64,000 nt of DNA. Source: Diprion similis. Its lineage: Eukaryota > Arthropoda > Insecta > Hymenoptera > Diprionidae. Position numbers and translations under genes: made by a program. Each line of letters begins with the position of its first letter. Positions within the stretch are counted from its first letter, which is position 1. Positions 26,800 to 37,415 of the stretch are shown piece after piece. The notes beneath the pieces were generated by a model. That model was not told the origin of the DNA. It ran no database searches and worked only from the letters and a program-made list of their open reading frames with translations. The stretch spans positions 14,835,084-14,899,083 of the forward strand of contig NC_060116.1 in assembly GCF_021155765.1 (NCBI RefSeq), in the 5' to 3' direction.

Positions 26800-28100
26800 A
26801 GCTTTTTTTTTATAATTATCGACGTCCGAGTCGAAGGACACAAGTACTTTGCGGTGGTACAGCAGCGTTGACGAGAGCGAATAGCAACTTTTTGCGACAA
26901 TTTGTTAATCGGGCTTTCCGATGCGTACCTGCTTGGTTCTTCTGGTACTGTGCAAGTCTGCGAGGAAACCGGGCCGTAAATAAATTCAGTTTCATAAATT
27001 TCTGTCAAGACCTGACGACCTCTCGCGGCTGTCCATCTCGTCTCAAGCACGTCGTCTAGTCGGGTCCGTTCGACGTTTAACAAAGCGGCATTTAACGAGG
27101 AAGAAGCGTCGACGGTGATCTGACGGAGCGCGCACTCGTGCCTAATTGACGACGGTTGATCCAGCGACCGCCCGACGATCTTTTCGCGTCTCGAAAGTAC
27201 CGCAGGAGCGCGAAAAAGATTCTGACGAATCGTCGACGGTGATACGGAGGCGTGAGACGTCGTCCGGGTCGGTGCCGATATTAGTGATTAGACCACCGGG
27301 ACCGCGAGGTCGGGTATCGAATGTCGTTCGCCGAAAGGAGCGGGGAGACTCGGGGGGCGCGTTCGAGGTATACCGATAAGTAGACAGAGACGTAATCGGT
27401 TTCGTTAACGTCGTCGGAGGTCCGTTGAGCCGGCGACGAGTTGCTGACGAGGCGCAGAGTCCTCCGCCATTGGAAGAAGCAATGTTTAAATTACGGGGAC
27501 CGAAGCGAGTGGCTTTACGACCTCTGGCCAACGGCGTCGTCGCAATCAGCCCGAGATACCGTCCTGGTCGTCGATTTCCGGTCGCGATTTTGCGCGCCCC
27601 GCGCCGCGGAACTTCCTAACTGCAATTACTGAAACGACGAACCGTCGGACAAATCGATAGGCGTGTTCGCGCTCTCGATTATTATACGCAATCGGTATAC
27701 AGACCCCGTTGAGCTGTAAGAAATCGGCCGTCATCCGTGACTCGATTTGTCGGAGTTGCGAAAAATTGCGATGGCTAAACGCTTTCAGCTGTGAGGCTAC
27801 CGTCCCGGTCGTAAAGTCGAGAGGCTGCTGCGGTCGCTCGCCAACAGCTCCTAGAATCGGACGTGACGCCGATGGTACCGCAGCCGTTGCGCTTATGCCA
27901 CGGTGCGAAATGGCCTCCGAGGGTTAAGTATTTACCCGTAGATCTTTTTTCTTTCTCTAGGTACCTCTTTTCTAGGATCAAAATTACCGCAGGAAATTGC
28001 TCTGCAAGAATAGATCGAAATGACGGTCGACGATTTCCGTTTCGGTTTTTGTAAACACACCACGCGGCGTCGTCCGGAGATTAGGTGGAATCGGAGGCAA
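26800..28100. promoter_or_regulatory. CpG-dense block, possible promoter or 5' leader
   Basis: CG dinucleotides are unusually dense (for example GACGACGG, TCGTCGACGG) and stop codons are rare, so open frames appear on both strands (27142-27531 minus, 27146-27379 plus). Neither product looks like a protein family. It lies 1.5-3 kb upstream of gene A and could be its distal promoter or a leader exon. Confidence 0.3.
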
Positions 28101-29531
28101 ATATACTGTAACATGAGGCAATTGCCGCGCATGTTTTCGAAATTTGTATATATATATTGGGTGTATATACCTACTTAGAGGTATGCCCACTTATTACCCA
28201 CGTGTACGGCTAACATTGGGTATAAATTATGCATCGTACATATTAGTGGAGGGCCGAAAGCAGGATCGACGCTCGGCGGAATAGTTGCGGCTACAAGAGA
28301 TCGGCGCGGGTTTATTTCGTTTGGTTTGTTGAGAGAGTGCCGGTAAATATATGTGTCAGGACGGTAATGATATTTGCACCGAAGCAAGCGGACGGCGGTG
28401 TAGTTACACGGCGTTGTTCACGGTGCAACGGCGTCGGCTGTCACCTCTGGAAATAAATGATACGTGACGTCAACTACTGACATCACTGATCCATATCTTC
28501 GTTCTTGACACCGCCCGCTATACCGAAGCGATTTGATCCTCAGCACGTACTCGTAGTCAGCAGGTTGTCCGACCACCGACGATCTCAAGGGAGTCCAGGA
28601 GAGGAGAGAGGCTACTCGGCGACGCCGCGACGCGAGAAGAGGACGAGCAACCGGCCCACAGTCCGCGATGTGGGCGTGGGGAGTCCCGGTGCAGCACCAG
28701 ACGACATGCAAATCCGCACGCAACACACGTGCGAAACCTGTGTGTGGACCGGCTCGACCCATTGTGCACGTGCTCCTCGCCTCCTTCAGCCTCTCGCACG
28801 GATTACCAACTTGATGAAGTGAAAAAGCTCTTCTGGGTCCCAGAAATTTCTCTGTGTTGTTCCAAACGTTGTGCAACTTGGGTTGGGACGCATGTGGAGA
28901 AAGTTCAGGTGTCACGAGACGCGCTGACGTACCTCACCATTTTCTTCTTCTTCTTTTTCTTTTTGAACGACTTGCAGCGGTGAACCGCAAGCCGCGGCGC
29001 AGCTCATCTCGCTTTATAGAATTAAGAGACACCCTCTTGCGAGGCTGAAGAACTAAACCGAACTCAGCAACGAAGGCAAGGCTTTTTCGAAGGCCCTAGA
29101 AAAGACACTCAATTGCGCAACGCACCCACGCCTTCATCTCACAATGCGACTCCTCCGCCCTCGCGCTGCGAATAGGAAGTAGGCTGCCCGCCGGGGACTA
29201 GAATTTATTGTGCAATTTACCACTCGTTCGTTTCACGTTGCACCTTAGCTGCAGCGCAGGACACGCGATCATTCGGCGCGAAATGATTCGAATCACCTCC
29301 TCGAAACCCCTTTTTCTCCATTTCTCGATTCTCATTCGCCGTGGATAATCCTCATGCGGATTCGTGACAAAGCGGATAAGGCTCGAAGAGATTCGGTACG
29401 GTGTAGCGGGCGGTAATTACTGTCGGTAATTGATCCGTCTAACGATTCGACACGTCAGCAGCGTCGGGTTGGACCTTTAAGCTCTCGAACCTCAAACAAG
29501 TTCTCCGCAACACGAACAACACTGTGCCAAA
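28101..29531. other. Upstream region of gene A
   Basis: Moderately GC-rich sequence without a supported exon. It contains a perfect palindrome TTCTGGGTCCCAGAA at 28831-28845, directly followed by AATTTCT so that AGAAATTTCT overlaps it. Regulatory sites for gene A may lie here. Confidence 0.35.
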
Positions 29532-29610
29532 ATGCAATCCGACTTCATAAATCCGTTCACCCCACGCTGCTTGAGTTCAGGGCTGCTCGATTCGACAACC
29601 TGTATATACA
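29532..29610 (+). CDS. Candidate start exon of gene A
   Basis: An ATG at 29532 opens 26 codons plus one base and reaches a possible donor ACA|GTATAC at 29611. Splicing to the acceptor at 29690 would remove an 80-nt intron carrying a branch-like CTGAT and a pyrimidine tract, and would keep the frame (A+AT = Asn). The resulting N-terminus would be about 29 residues ahead of the hydrophobic core, long for a signal peptide, and the donor is weak. A more distant start exon ending in phase 1 is equally possible. Confidence 0.3.
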
Positions 29611-29690
29611 GTATACCATAGACTAAAAATTCTCGCCCCTCTAATCCCGGTTGGACTGATCCTCGAACACCTTATTTTCTTCGGTTTCAG

Positions 29691-31060
29691 ATTCCGTGGC
29701 GCAAACGGCCACTATAACGACCTTCGCGTTGTTCCTGACTTTGGGCCTGACGCCACTTTCGGCAGCCCCAACAGGCATCGACCTCGCTGAGATGCGGGAG
29801 GAGCCCTGGGTCCACTCCTGCGGTGCCCCGGTCACCGACAATCCGAATCGAAGACACAGCCTCTACCGGACCCTGAAGGATGTCCACAGGCAGTTCAGAG
29901 TGGCCCGGGCCTACTTCCAGACGAAGAATGACATCGCGGAGATATACTCTAAGGTGAGTGCTCATACGTCAGAGGAAACTACCTTGCGAACGTGACACGA
30001 GGCTTCCAGCACAGTCTTCCGTTGTCGAGGATATAGAGTGTCCGCATCATGCGGAGCGAGATAGCGCGGTTTCACAGCTCGATTCCGCCTCGCTGAGGCT
30101 ACTAAATGACATCAATTATTGTTTTGTCTACGGCCGGACCCGACAGGCGTACAGTCGTATTTTGTTCAGGCCTTTTTATCATTCTTGAGCTCGTGAAACG
30201 GGTCCAATGAATTCAGCCGCAGGCTCTTCTGTGCGAGTCTCGAGTATAACCGCGATGTTTTGTTCCTCGTTGCAGGTGACCAAAGAATTGAAGACACAGT
30301 ACAGCCTCCCCTGGCTACCGAAGAATCAGTTTGAATGGTACCGAGAGAAGGCTTGGTGTCTTGAGAAGGCGCAGAAGGCTGAGGTTGCGCTCCCGAAACT
30401 TCACGACACCCTTCAGAGATTCGCTATCACTTTTCATCACCTTCAGTCCTTCGAGCTGGACTCACATTTCAACACAAACGCCAGGGAGAAGAGAAACAAA
30501 ATCATCGATGCCATGTACTACGACATTCTCAGGGTGAGTGACGACAAATTATTTCTTCGTTTTCGAAAAGTCTTTTTCTGCAAAAAAGGTGAAAAGAAAA
30601 TAGCGCACTATTCACAGTCCTTCGGGACTTCTGACAAATGGCTTTCACCGAATTGCAGATGCTCTGCGAGGTGGAGACAGCGATCGTCATCCTTGGGATC
30701 GAGCTGCCGTCCTCTTATAAGGCGGCGATAGTCACCGAGAGTCCGGACTGGACGGAGAAGGGCGATTTCACGCGAATGCTGGTGCAGGACAGCGGCGTGA
30801 TCCAGGTTTACAAGGTGTTCCTGAAGGATTGGATCAGGGCGTTGCGGAATCTGGCTGCAACGGCGAAGGACTCGGAAACCTGTGATCCGTCGAGTCTCCC
30901 GCCGATGGAAACAAAGAAGAAGAGGACAAAGCAGGGAAAGAAGAAGAACGGCAGGGCGCAGAGGCCGGGCCTTCAGGGCAAACGCCCCGCTCCAGGCCGA
31001 GGGCAGGGAAGGGGTTCCCGGAGGAAGTTGACCGGGAACAAACAGAGGAAAACTGAGTAA
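29691..31060 (+). CDS. Gene A: secreted helical cytokine-like protein with basic C-terminal tail (candidate unpaired-like ligand)
   Basis: Three coding exons are seen: 29691-29953 (acceptor cggtttcag, donor GTGAGT), 30276-30533 (acceptor cgttgcag, donor GTGAGT) and 30659-31060 (acceptor gaattgcag, stop TAA). The last two introns are phase 0 (322 and 125 nt). The exons add about 306 residues. The first exon opens in phase 1, and an in-frame TGA at 29657-29659 rules out a local start, so the ATG must lie in an upstream exon. A hydrophobic signal peptide (TFALFLTLGLTPLSA) is followed by a WVHSCG block, then helix-rich sequence with LPKLHDTLQRF in the middle exon and LCEVE at the start of the last. 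A candidate final helix (VIQVYKVFLKDWIRALRNL) is followed by about 60 residues rich in Lys, Arg, Gly and Pro. The mature part has four cysteines and no N-glycosylation sequon. It is paralogous to gene B downstream. The cytokine/unpaired assignment is inference from fold signs, not from a search; other helical secreted factors are possible. Confidence 0.8.
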
Positions 31061-32960
31061 ATTTTCCTCCTCCCGCTTCTCCTTCTTCTTCTTCGTCGTC
31101 GTCCATGTTCCCCTTCGTCTTCGCCTTCTTATTTTTCTCCTTATTCTTACAAGAATCGACGTGTATCGGCGCACACCTCGCTAAGTACGTGACGACACGA
31201 ATTCGTGCGAGGAAATTTAATTCTGACGGGAAAACGGATGTGTTAAAATATTATCATTTGCCGGACAGTGATCGCAAATTATTCTCACCGCGATGTAAGA
31301 CTACGAATTTCACTTATTTTCGCCAATTATTTATTTCATTTTAACTTATAACCGATCATTTTATGATACAATTATCACGACTAGCTTAACGATTTTCAAT
31401 CCTCAGTCCTGATCAGAAGGCAGTTACTATTCTACCTCTTTTTTCTTTTTGTTTCTTCGAAACGTTGTTTTCAAAAAAATCGAAACGAAAACGAAGAAAA
31501 CGAACAACCAAAATAAAAAGAAAAGAAATGAAAACCCCAGGACTAGAGACCAGTATTACGAGATCTACTTCAAAGTGAAACCAGTATTATATACTTATTG
31601 AATGACAATTAGTACGGTAAATAATCTAGTAATGATATTAATGGTTCCAGACATTTCAGTCAGCGGATTTGAATATATCTTGAAAATATAGGCAGATTTA
31701 ACAATAATAGCATTAAAAATTACGTGCCAATTATCAACTAGGTGTAAGATTAAATATTGATTTAGTAATCTGTCCTAAAATCGTCGTAACTTGTGCTGTA
31801 ATGCGGCTTCTGCGTTGATGGTAAAAAGAAATTTATTTTTATTTTTTTCTATTTTACTGTATTCTCATTTATAGAGCGTAGATTGATATTGTTGTATATA
31901 TATATTTTAGATTGTAAAACTATTTATTCAAGCCCTAGCTTTAAAAACAAAGCGATGCTTAAAGTAGTAAGCTGTGATATCAGAACGTACGTGAACGTAC
32001 AAAGTTCCTACGTTTTATACGTATATAGAAAACGTCTATAACACCGTAATGTAATTATTCATGTTTTTCATCGTTCATCTGAACAGAAATTGAAAACTAC
32101 TGTTTTATCATTTTTCCAATCACTGAGGACACAAATCTCAACTCGTTCTGTGCATGACAGTATTCTAAGTAGAGACTTAATTATTCACTAAATTCGGTAC
32201 CTACGCACCGAAGCCCTTGAAATACCAAATTAAGCGTATAATTCTTTATTATCTGATTAAATTAATTAAAAGCAAATTTATTATCTTTGCAAAGATAAAA
32301 GTGCAATTTAAAAAAAAAAAAAGAATTCTGATGTTCAAATTTCACAGATATAAATCGCTAAAGTTTTCTTTTTATTTTTAACAGTGATGTTAGACCTTAG
32401 AAAAGCCTCATGATTGTGCCTTAATGAACGATCGATAATACAAATGGATCTATTAACTTAGGATAAAAATGATGTATACGCTCAAACGTCGCTAAGCAGT
32501 TAGAAATATTTTCATACACGCTGCCCCTCCCCACCCCCCCCCCAAAATGTATGTGTAATATACATCAATTTCCAATATATACATAATAATAATACTTCAC
32601 GTAACTCGTAATGTACTTATAGCAACAATATTTATTCGTGCGTAATATTTTATAAATCTAGAACCACTTTAATCGCTACCGACTTAATGTACTACATAAG
32701 TATTTATACGAATTATTATTCTTACTATTATAATTATCCTTAATTTTTTTACAATACCAAGTATTTCACCAGATATATTTATTGGGCCTAAAAACTTACG
32801 TAACATGTACGTCTATAATTATTACTTATTTATTATGCATATATCACGTTACCATCGCATGTATTTATTTTCATTCCTTTATATTATTATATAATCATTT
32901 TTTATTTTATTTCTCTTCGATTGCCTTTTGTATAATAAATTTGATGTTTTGTATGAATTT
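31061..32960 (+). promoter_or_regulatory. Probable AU-rich 3' UTR of gene A
   Basis: After the TAA the sequence turns pyrimidine-rich and then strongly AT-rich until about 33.0 kb. It carries many ATTTA pentamers and the full nonamer TTATTTATT at 31327-31335 and again near 32825-32833. Possible poly(A) signals AATAAA lie at 31512-31517 and 32934-32939, so a short and a long 3' UTR are both possible. AU-rich elements of this kind are known to recruit Tis11/TTP-type decay factors to short-lived cytokine mRNAs. The UTR end is inferred, not seen. Confidence 0.5.
32281..32298. repeat. Perfect 18-bp palindrome
   Basis: TTATCTTTGCAAAGATAA reads the same on both strands. It lies in the AT-rich sequence downstream of gene A. 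In an RNA it could only form a hairpin with a minimal loop; as DNA it could bind a dimeric factor. No function can be assigned. Confidence 0.5.
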
Positions 32961-35092
32961 TAATTTTTCTTTTACGTTTCTCCCGCTTTGAACAGATTAT
33001 CAACCTTCTCCCCACTCGTCTGCACTGAGTTATCGACACCGAATCATGCCATTGACACTCCCATCGATTAAATCAGCTACCAATTATTGTTGAGAATCGT
33101 TATCTTGGGCCTGGTTATTCAAAACTTAAGATTATCTTTGGCCAACTAGATGCTACAAAGATGGGCGACGTTATCAGCTTTCATTGTAAATACCTATATT
33201 CTGGGTCCAGCTCACTTCGTTGTTGTATCGAAGATAATTATCAGCGGTGAAAGTTAAATCCGGCAACATGTCTTTTCCCATGTTTTTCCCTCTGAACAGT
33301 ATTATTCATGATAATAACTCGTTACAACTATCAATATCAAAACTGATCACGAGCAGTTGAAACGCATATGAGGAGCATTGACGGCATGAATAAATATCGA
33401 AACTTCAAGCTGAACGGATTATGTCGAGGTGTGAATGAAGCAAAAAAATATTTATATAACTGAGCATACGTATGCAATTGAGCACATGTTTCCAGGCTCA
33501 TCGATGGTTGTATTACGCGAATGGAAACGATTACACACATGCTAATTGAGAAAATGTCGAGACGATATTTTGTGATTTGTTAAATAAACTCAGCAATTTT
33601 CAATGTTATACGTACTTCATAATAAACCTTGATCGTAAACTTTTAAAGTACTGGAATCTGTGCCCTTGAATATTCGTATTTTTTAAACTTGTGAAATCAT
33701 TTCAGATTCTGATTTAGGATCCTCAAGTACGTGGTAAAGTCTCGACTGATGTGACAAAAGTTCTTTTATTCCAAATTTTCATTCCGGTCCTACTTTAATT
33801 TCAATGCTTATAGCGTATCACCCTTAGCCATGAGCTTTTTTGACTTTCCCGACAAAAAGGTTGCGAATGATTCGCGAGAAATATTGTTCTACAAAATAGC
33901 AATTTGCAAAAGCAATCAACTTACAATTGATCTGGATGATTATGAAAGAGAAGAAAATTAGATGTAGTTGAGAAGTACTTCTGAATCATTATTCTATTGA
34001 AAAATAAACCATCTAGTCACGCCAATCTAGGGGATTCCTTCGGCGAGGGTCATGGTGTACGGTTTTTAATAGGAAGGATGATAAAACAAACAGTCAAGAT
34101 CGTTAGTGTAATTTTGCGAGCGATGACAGGAAACAGTCTACATGATCCAAGCGTAGCTCAGCATCTTAAATCTATAAATGGAGCGTAAGTTTATCATACG
34201 TAACTCGGCTTACTACGAAACTTGGAAATCAAGAGTTATAAACAAACGTGCAGACGTTCATTCACAACTTTTTGCGAATGCAGCGTCAACTTTGGGGATC
34301 ACTCTACGTCATTGAACGAGATTCCATGCGCGTGACGCTTTCACCGAAGACAGACTGAAATAATATTGACCGAATCATAATCACCGCCTGCTATTAAGCT
34401 ATCGATGTATCTTAATGACTGATAATGACTCTGGGCTATAATTCGGGACTGGCGCAGGTGCTTGTTACGACATTTTAAGTACGGAAAGAATGAATAATTG
34501 CGGTTTTCTCATTTTCCTCTACTGAACAATAAGCTTTTGTTTCCTTGCTGCCAGCAAGAATTTCCTACCGATCAGTTTCGTCGGCAAAACCCAACCACAT
34601 TGTCGTTTAATTCGAGTGAGTTCGAAGGATGATCTTCTCGGTACAGATTACAGATGCAGATGTAACCTTTTCGAAGATTAACAAGCAGAATGAAGACAAG
34701 CTGTAACAGAATTGTACGATTCTTTGGCAAAACATCCGCGTCATAAGTCAGTAATAACTCACGCAGAGTTTTGAGAACCGTGACGGTTCCTCTGGAACAT
34801 GAAATTCGCTCTCTTTGCACTCTCGCTTCTCTATCCCTACCCGTGCACCAGGATGTCAGATACAATAACGGTACCTAATGGCAAGCAACTAATGTATTTC
34901 AGCGGTAAAAAACACGCGTGTAAAAATTTCGTCGACCTTGGCCCAGAGTAAGAGGATGTACGAACGAGATGAGCTGCTTCACCGTTAGTTTGACTTTGGT
35001 TCGTGAGAGGAGAGCCGGTGCATCATCGTTTTCCCTTTCCTCTTACATGAATTGACGAAAGTCAAGAAAGGTGAACTTGTCGTTTGCATCAT
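32961..35092. other. Spacer between genes A and B
   Basis: AT-rich, no supported exon. Two STAT-like sites with a four-base spacer occur: TTCGCGAGAA near 33873 and TTCTATTGAA near 33992. These are weaker than the usual three-base-spacer form. Confidence 0.35.
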
Positions 35093-35102
35093 GGGGAATT
35101 CT
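35093..35102 (+). promoter_or_regulatory. NF-kB/Rel-like site upstream of gene B
   Basis: GGGGAATTCT resembles insect Dorsal/Dif-type kB sites and lies about 410 nt before the predicted start of gene B. A single near-consensus 10-mer is weak evidence on its own. Confidence 0.2.
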
Positions 35103-35476
35103 AGGCCCTGGGGAGGTGGCGATAATTATAATAATAACAATTACTCGGTAAATATTGCATCCCCGTAGCAAATTTTGCCGCATACCTGGACACGTCATCA
35201 GATCAGAACGCGATTGCATAAGCCAAATGTGCCCATTGACTCACCTAGGGCGATATAGTGAATGAACTTTCATCCGAATACCTGCAGCCCCAATTCTCGG
35301 TATTCTCGTGACGTAGAATCCGTTACAGGATGCGAGGAGGTTCCCCGTTCAGGGAGACACCGACAATATTTTTCCGCCTTCGTCATAGAGCTGCGAGCGA
35401 AAGACTCGGCCGATTACGCTTGCACGATGTTTATATTAGTTAAAAGAAAAAAGTTGGGACTATCATCCCGGTCGCC

Positions 35477-35513
35477 TATATAAAGAGCACGCCTCGAGTT
35501 TTGGGTATCAGTT
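35477..35513 (+). promoter_or_regulatory. Core promoter of gene B: TATA box and initiator
   Basis: TATATAAA at 35477-35484 precedes an arthropod-type initiator ATCAGTT (TCAGTT at 35508-35513). The likely start A at 35510 lies 31 nt after the TATAAA core, the standard spacing. It gives a 5' UTR of about 82 nt with no ATG before the start codon at 35592. This is the most convincing promoter in the window and fits an inducible, tightly controlled gene. Confidence 0.75.
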
Positions 35514-35591
35514 AGCAATCGTCCATCCACGAGACAAGCCACTCGAGACAGAGATCCCAAACCCAAGACTCCGAAAATTCAATTCACAATC

Positions 35592-36663
35592 ATGATCGGC
35601 AAATGCTCGGCACTAATCGTCTTCCTGACACTCATCGTCGTGGCTCACGGTGCACCCAGGAAACCCAGAAGGGCCACCCTTCCGTCGTGGCACCACCCCT
35701 GCGGAGAAAACCATCATACGACAACGGAAGAGAACATGGTCGATGACTGCGAAACGGGCTTGAGGAGCGGACTGCAAGTCCTGACTTCTAGTAACGCTTT
35801 TACCCTAGATAACTACGTGACGAGCAAGTACGATCAACTCTATTCGCAAGTCAGCAGCCTGCCGGAACACCAGTACAAACAGAATTGGGTGCCTGGTAAA
35901 AAGGACGTCAAAATGGTCATGGATCTGGTGAAGGCCAACCCTAAGACGGTGAGTTGATTTATCCCAAAATTTTTTACACTGAGCATTCAACGCCCGCATA
36001 GCTGTCCACTTAGTGCTTTAAAGCTCTTGTATCAGGAGTTGAGAGGAATGCAACCGACGGGAATAGCGTGTGTATACAATGTATCCCCGATTAACTCTGA
36101 ATATTACAAAATATATTAATGAGCCAGTAATTATTATAAAGTATCGGGAAAACAGAAGCACAGTTGGGTTGATGCGGCCACGTGTTGAGGTCGAGTGGCT
36201 CCGCTCATGCTCGCCTGATTGTCGGCGAGCATTATCGCAATTGCCGTCACTCCGCGTGCCGATAAAGAGCCGCAGCTCCAGTATCTCTCCAAGGCGTGTT
36301 GACAGCCTGCTCGTTAACTAAAACATATTTTTAATTCGTTTCCAGATCGCCGAGCACCTTCCAAAGCTCCACACTGACCTACAGAAGTTCGTCGTAGGTT
36401 TGGAGGAACTCGTCGAGGACGAGACGAGGGAAGAAGTGCACAACGTGCTCGTGAAGACGCGGGATAGCCTAATGGTGGACCTCTGCGAGGTCGAGATCTT
36501 CTTGTCGTCCATGTGTCTTAAGGTCCCGGAGCGAGTCAGCGAGGACATCATGACAGGTCCCGACAAAGACCCGGTCGGTGAGACCAAGCGGTTGGTTCGA
36601 GACTGGGGCATCCTCTACAGGTACGGAGACTACCTCTCCGCGTGGGAGAAGGTCTTGCACTAA
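35592..36663 (+). CDS. Gene B: secreted helical cytokine-like protein, compact paralogue of gene A (candidate unpaired-like ligand)
   Basis: Two exons, 35592-35948 (donor GTGAGT) and 36346-36663 (acceptor gtttccag, stop TAA), are joined by a 397-nt phase-0 intron and encode 224 residues. The ATG is the first one after a strong TATA/initiator promoter. Residues 1-20 form a clear signal peptide ending AHG. APRKPRR follows, with a basic/RxxR site that could be cut by a furin-like protease. Then come WHHPCG, a second cysteine (DDCETG) and predicted helical segments. Exon 2 opens with IAEHLPKLHTDLQKF and contains LCEVE, a cysteine in SSMCLK and a final helix RDWGILYRYGDYLSAWEKVL. The LPKLH, LCEVE and final-helix blocks align with gene A. 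The protein stops directly after the last helix and lacks gene A's basic tail. It has four mature cysteines and no N-glycosylation sequon. Likely role: an extracellular ligand; the receptor (a Domeless-type chain) is inferred. Confidence 0.87.
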
Positions 36664-37415
36664 CAATTCGGTTCCGCTCCTCGCTCGTCGTTTCACTACG
36701 AAAGGTCTTTGGTGGAGGAAGAATGCCTTGTGAACCAGGGGAACACGAACTAGCGGGTGCAGACGCGCTGCGGGAGCCATGCTGATCCTCTGATCCTCCA
36801 ATGGTCGTGTGGAAAAACCGCCGTTCCGAGTTACGAGAACAGTCGAGACGACGTAGCTGTGCCATGAATCACAAAGATGGAAGAATCATTAAGATTAAAA
36901 CTTTTCCGGGTGATATATCATAGAGACTAACTAGTTACTGCTCAGACAAGACAAGGTGCGAATGAGGAATCAATCGATTCTGGAAATACTCAAGAGGATC
37001 TGGGCGTCGATATTAGCAGAATTGGACACAATGTGATCGGAGATAAAAGGTTTACGCTATTGGAATAGGCTAGACCTTCTCATCTTAGCTTTTTTAAATT
37101 ATTCTATTTATTATGCCTATTTATTTATTTATTCACTCACTTTTGTGACACCAGGATGAATACAACATCTGTTAGAAAATGACGAGTTTATTAATTCAAA
37201 ATTCACTCTCGTCAAAAAATGTATTTATCAAATCACTATCAGCATCATATTTATGATCATTTACACACTAGACTTGCCAGTATTTTAAATTATTCGTATT
37301 ATTTATAATGTGCGTGTCTGCTGCGTGAGTGTCTTGCGTGTACGTAGTGGGCGCTGAAAAGATATTACTAGATTAATAATTTATTCTTTTTTTTTTATAA
37401 AATTTGTAAATAAAT
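36664..37415 (+). promoter_or_regulatory. 3' UTR of gene B with cytokine-type AU-rich element
   Basis: Three overlapping ATTTA pentamers lie at 37119-37131 and include the nonamer TTATTTATT at 37121-37129. Further ATTTA copies lie at 37105-37111 and across 37210-37385. An AATAAA poly(A) signal sits at 37409-37414, giving a 3' UTR of about 0.75 kb. The arrangement predicts rapid, regulated mRNA decay. Whether it acts that way is inference from well-studied AU-rich elements. Confidence 0.6.

Noticed and set aside
30608..31174. 188-codon minus-strand frame rich in Arg
   Set aside because: It is the antisense shadow of the last exon of gene A and its GC-rich basic tail.
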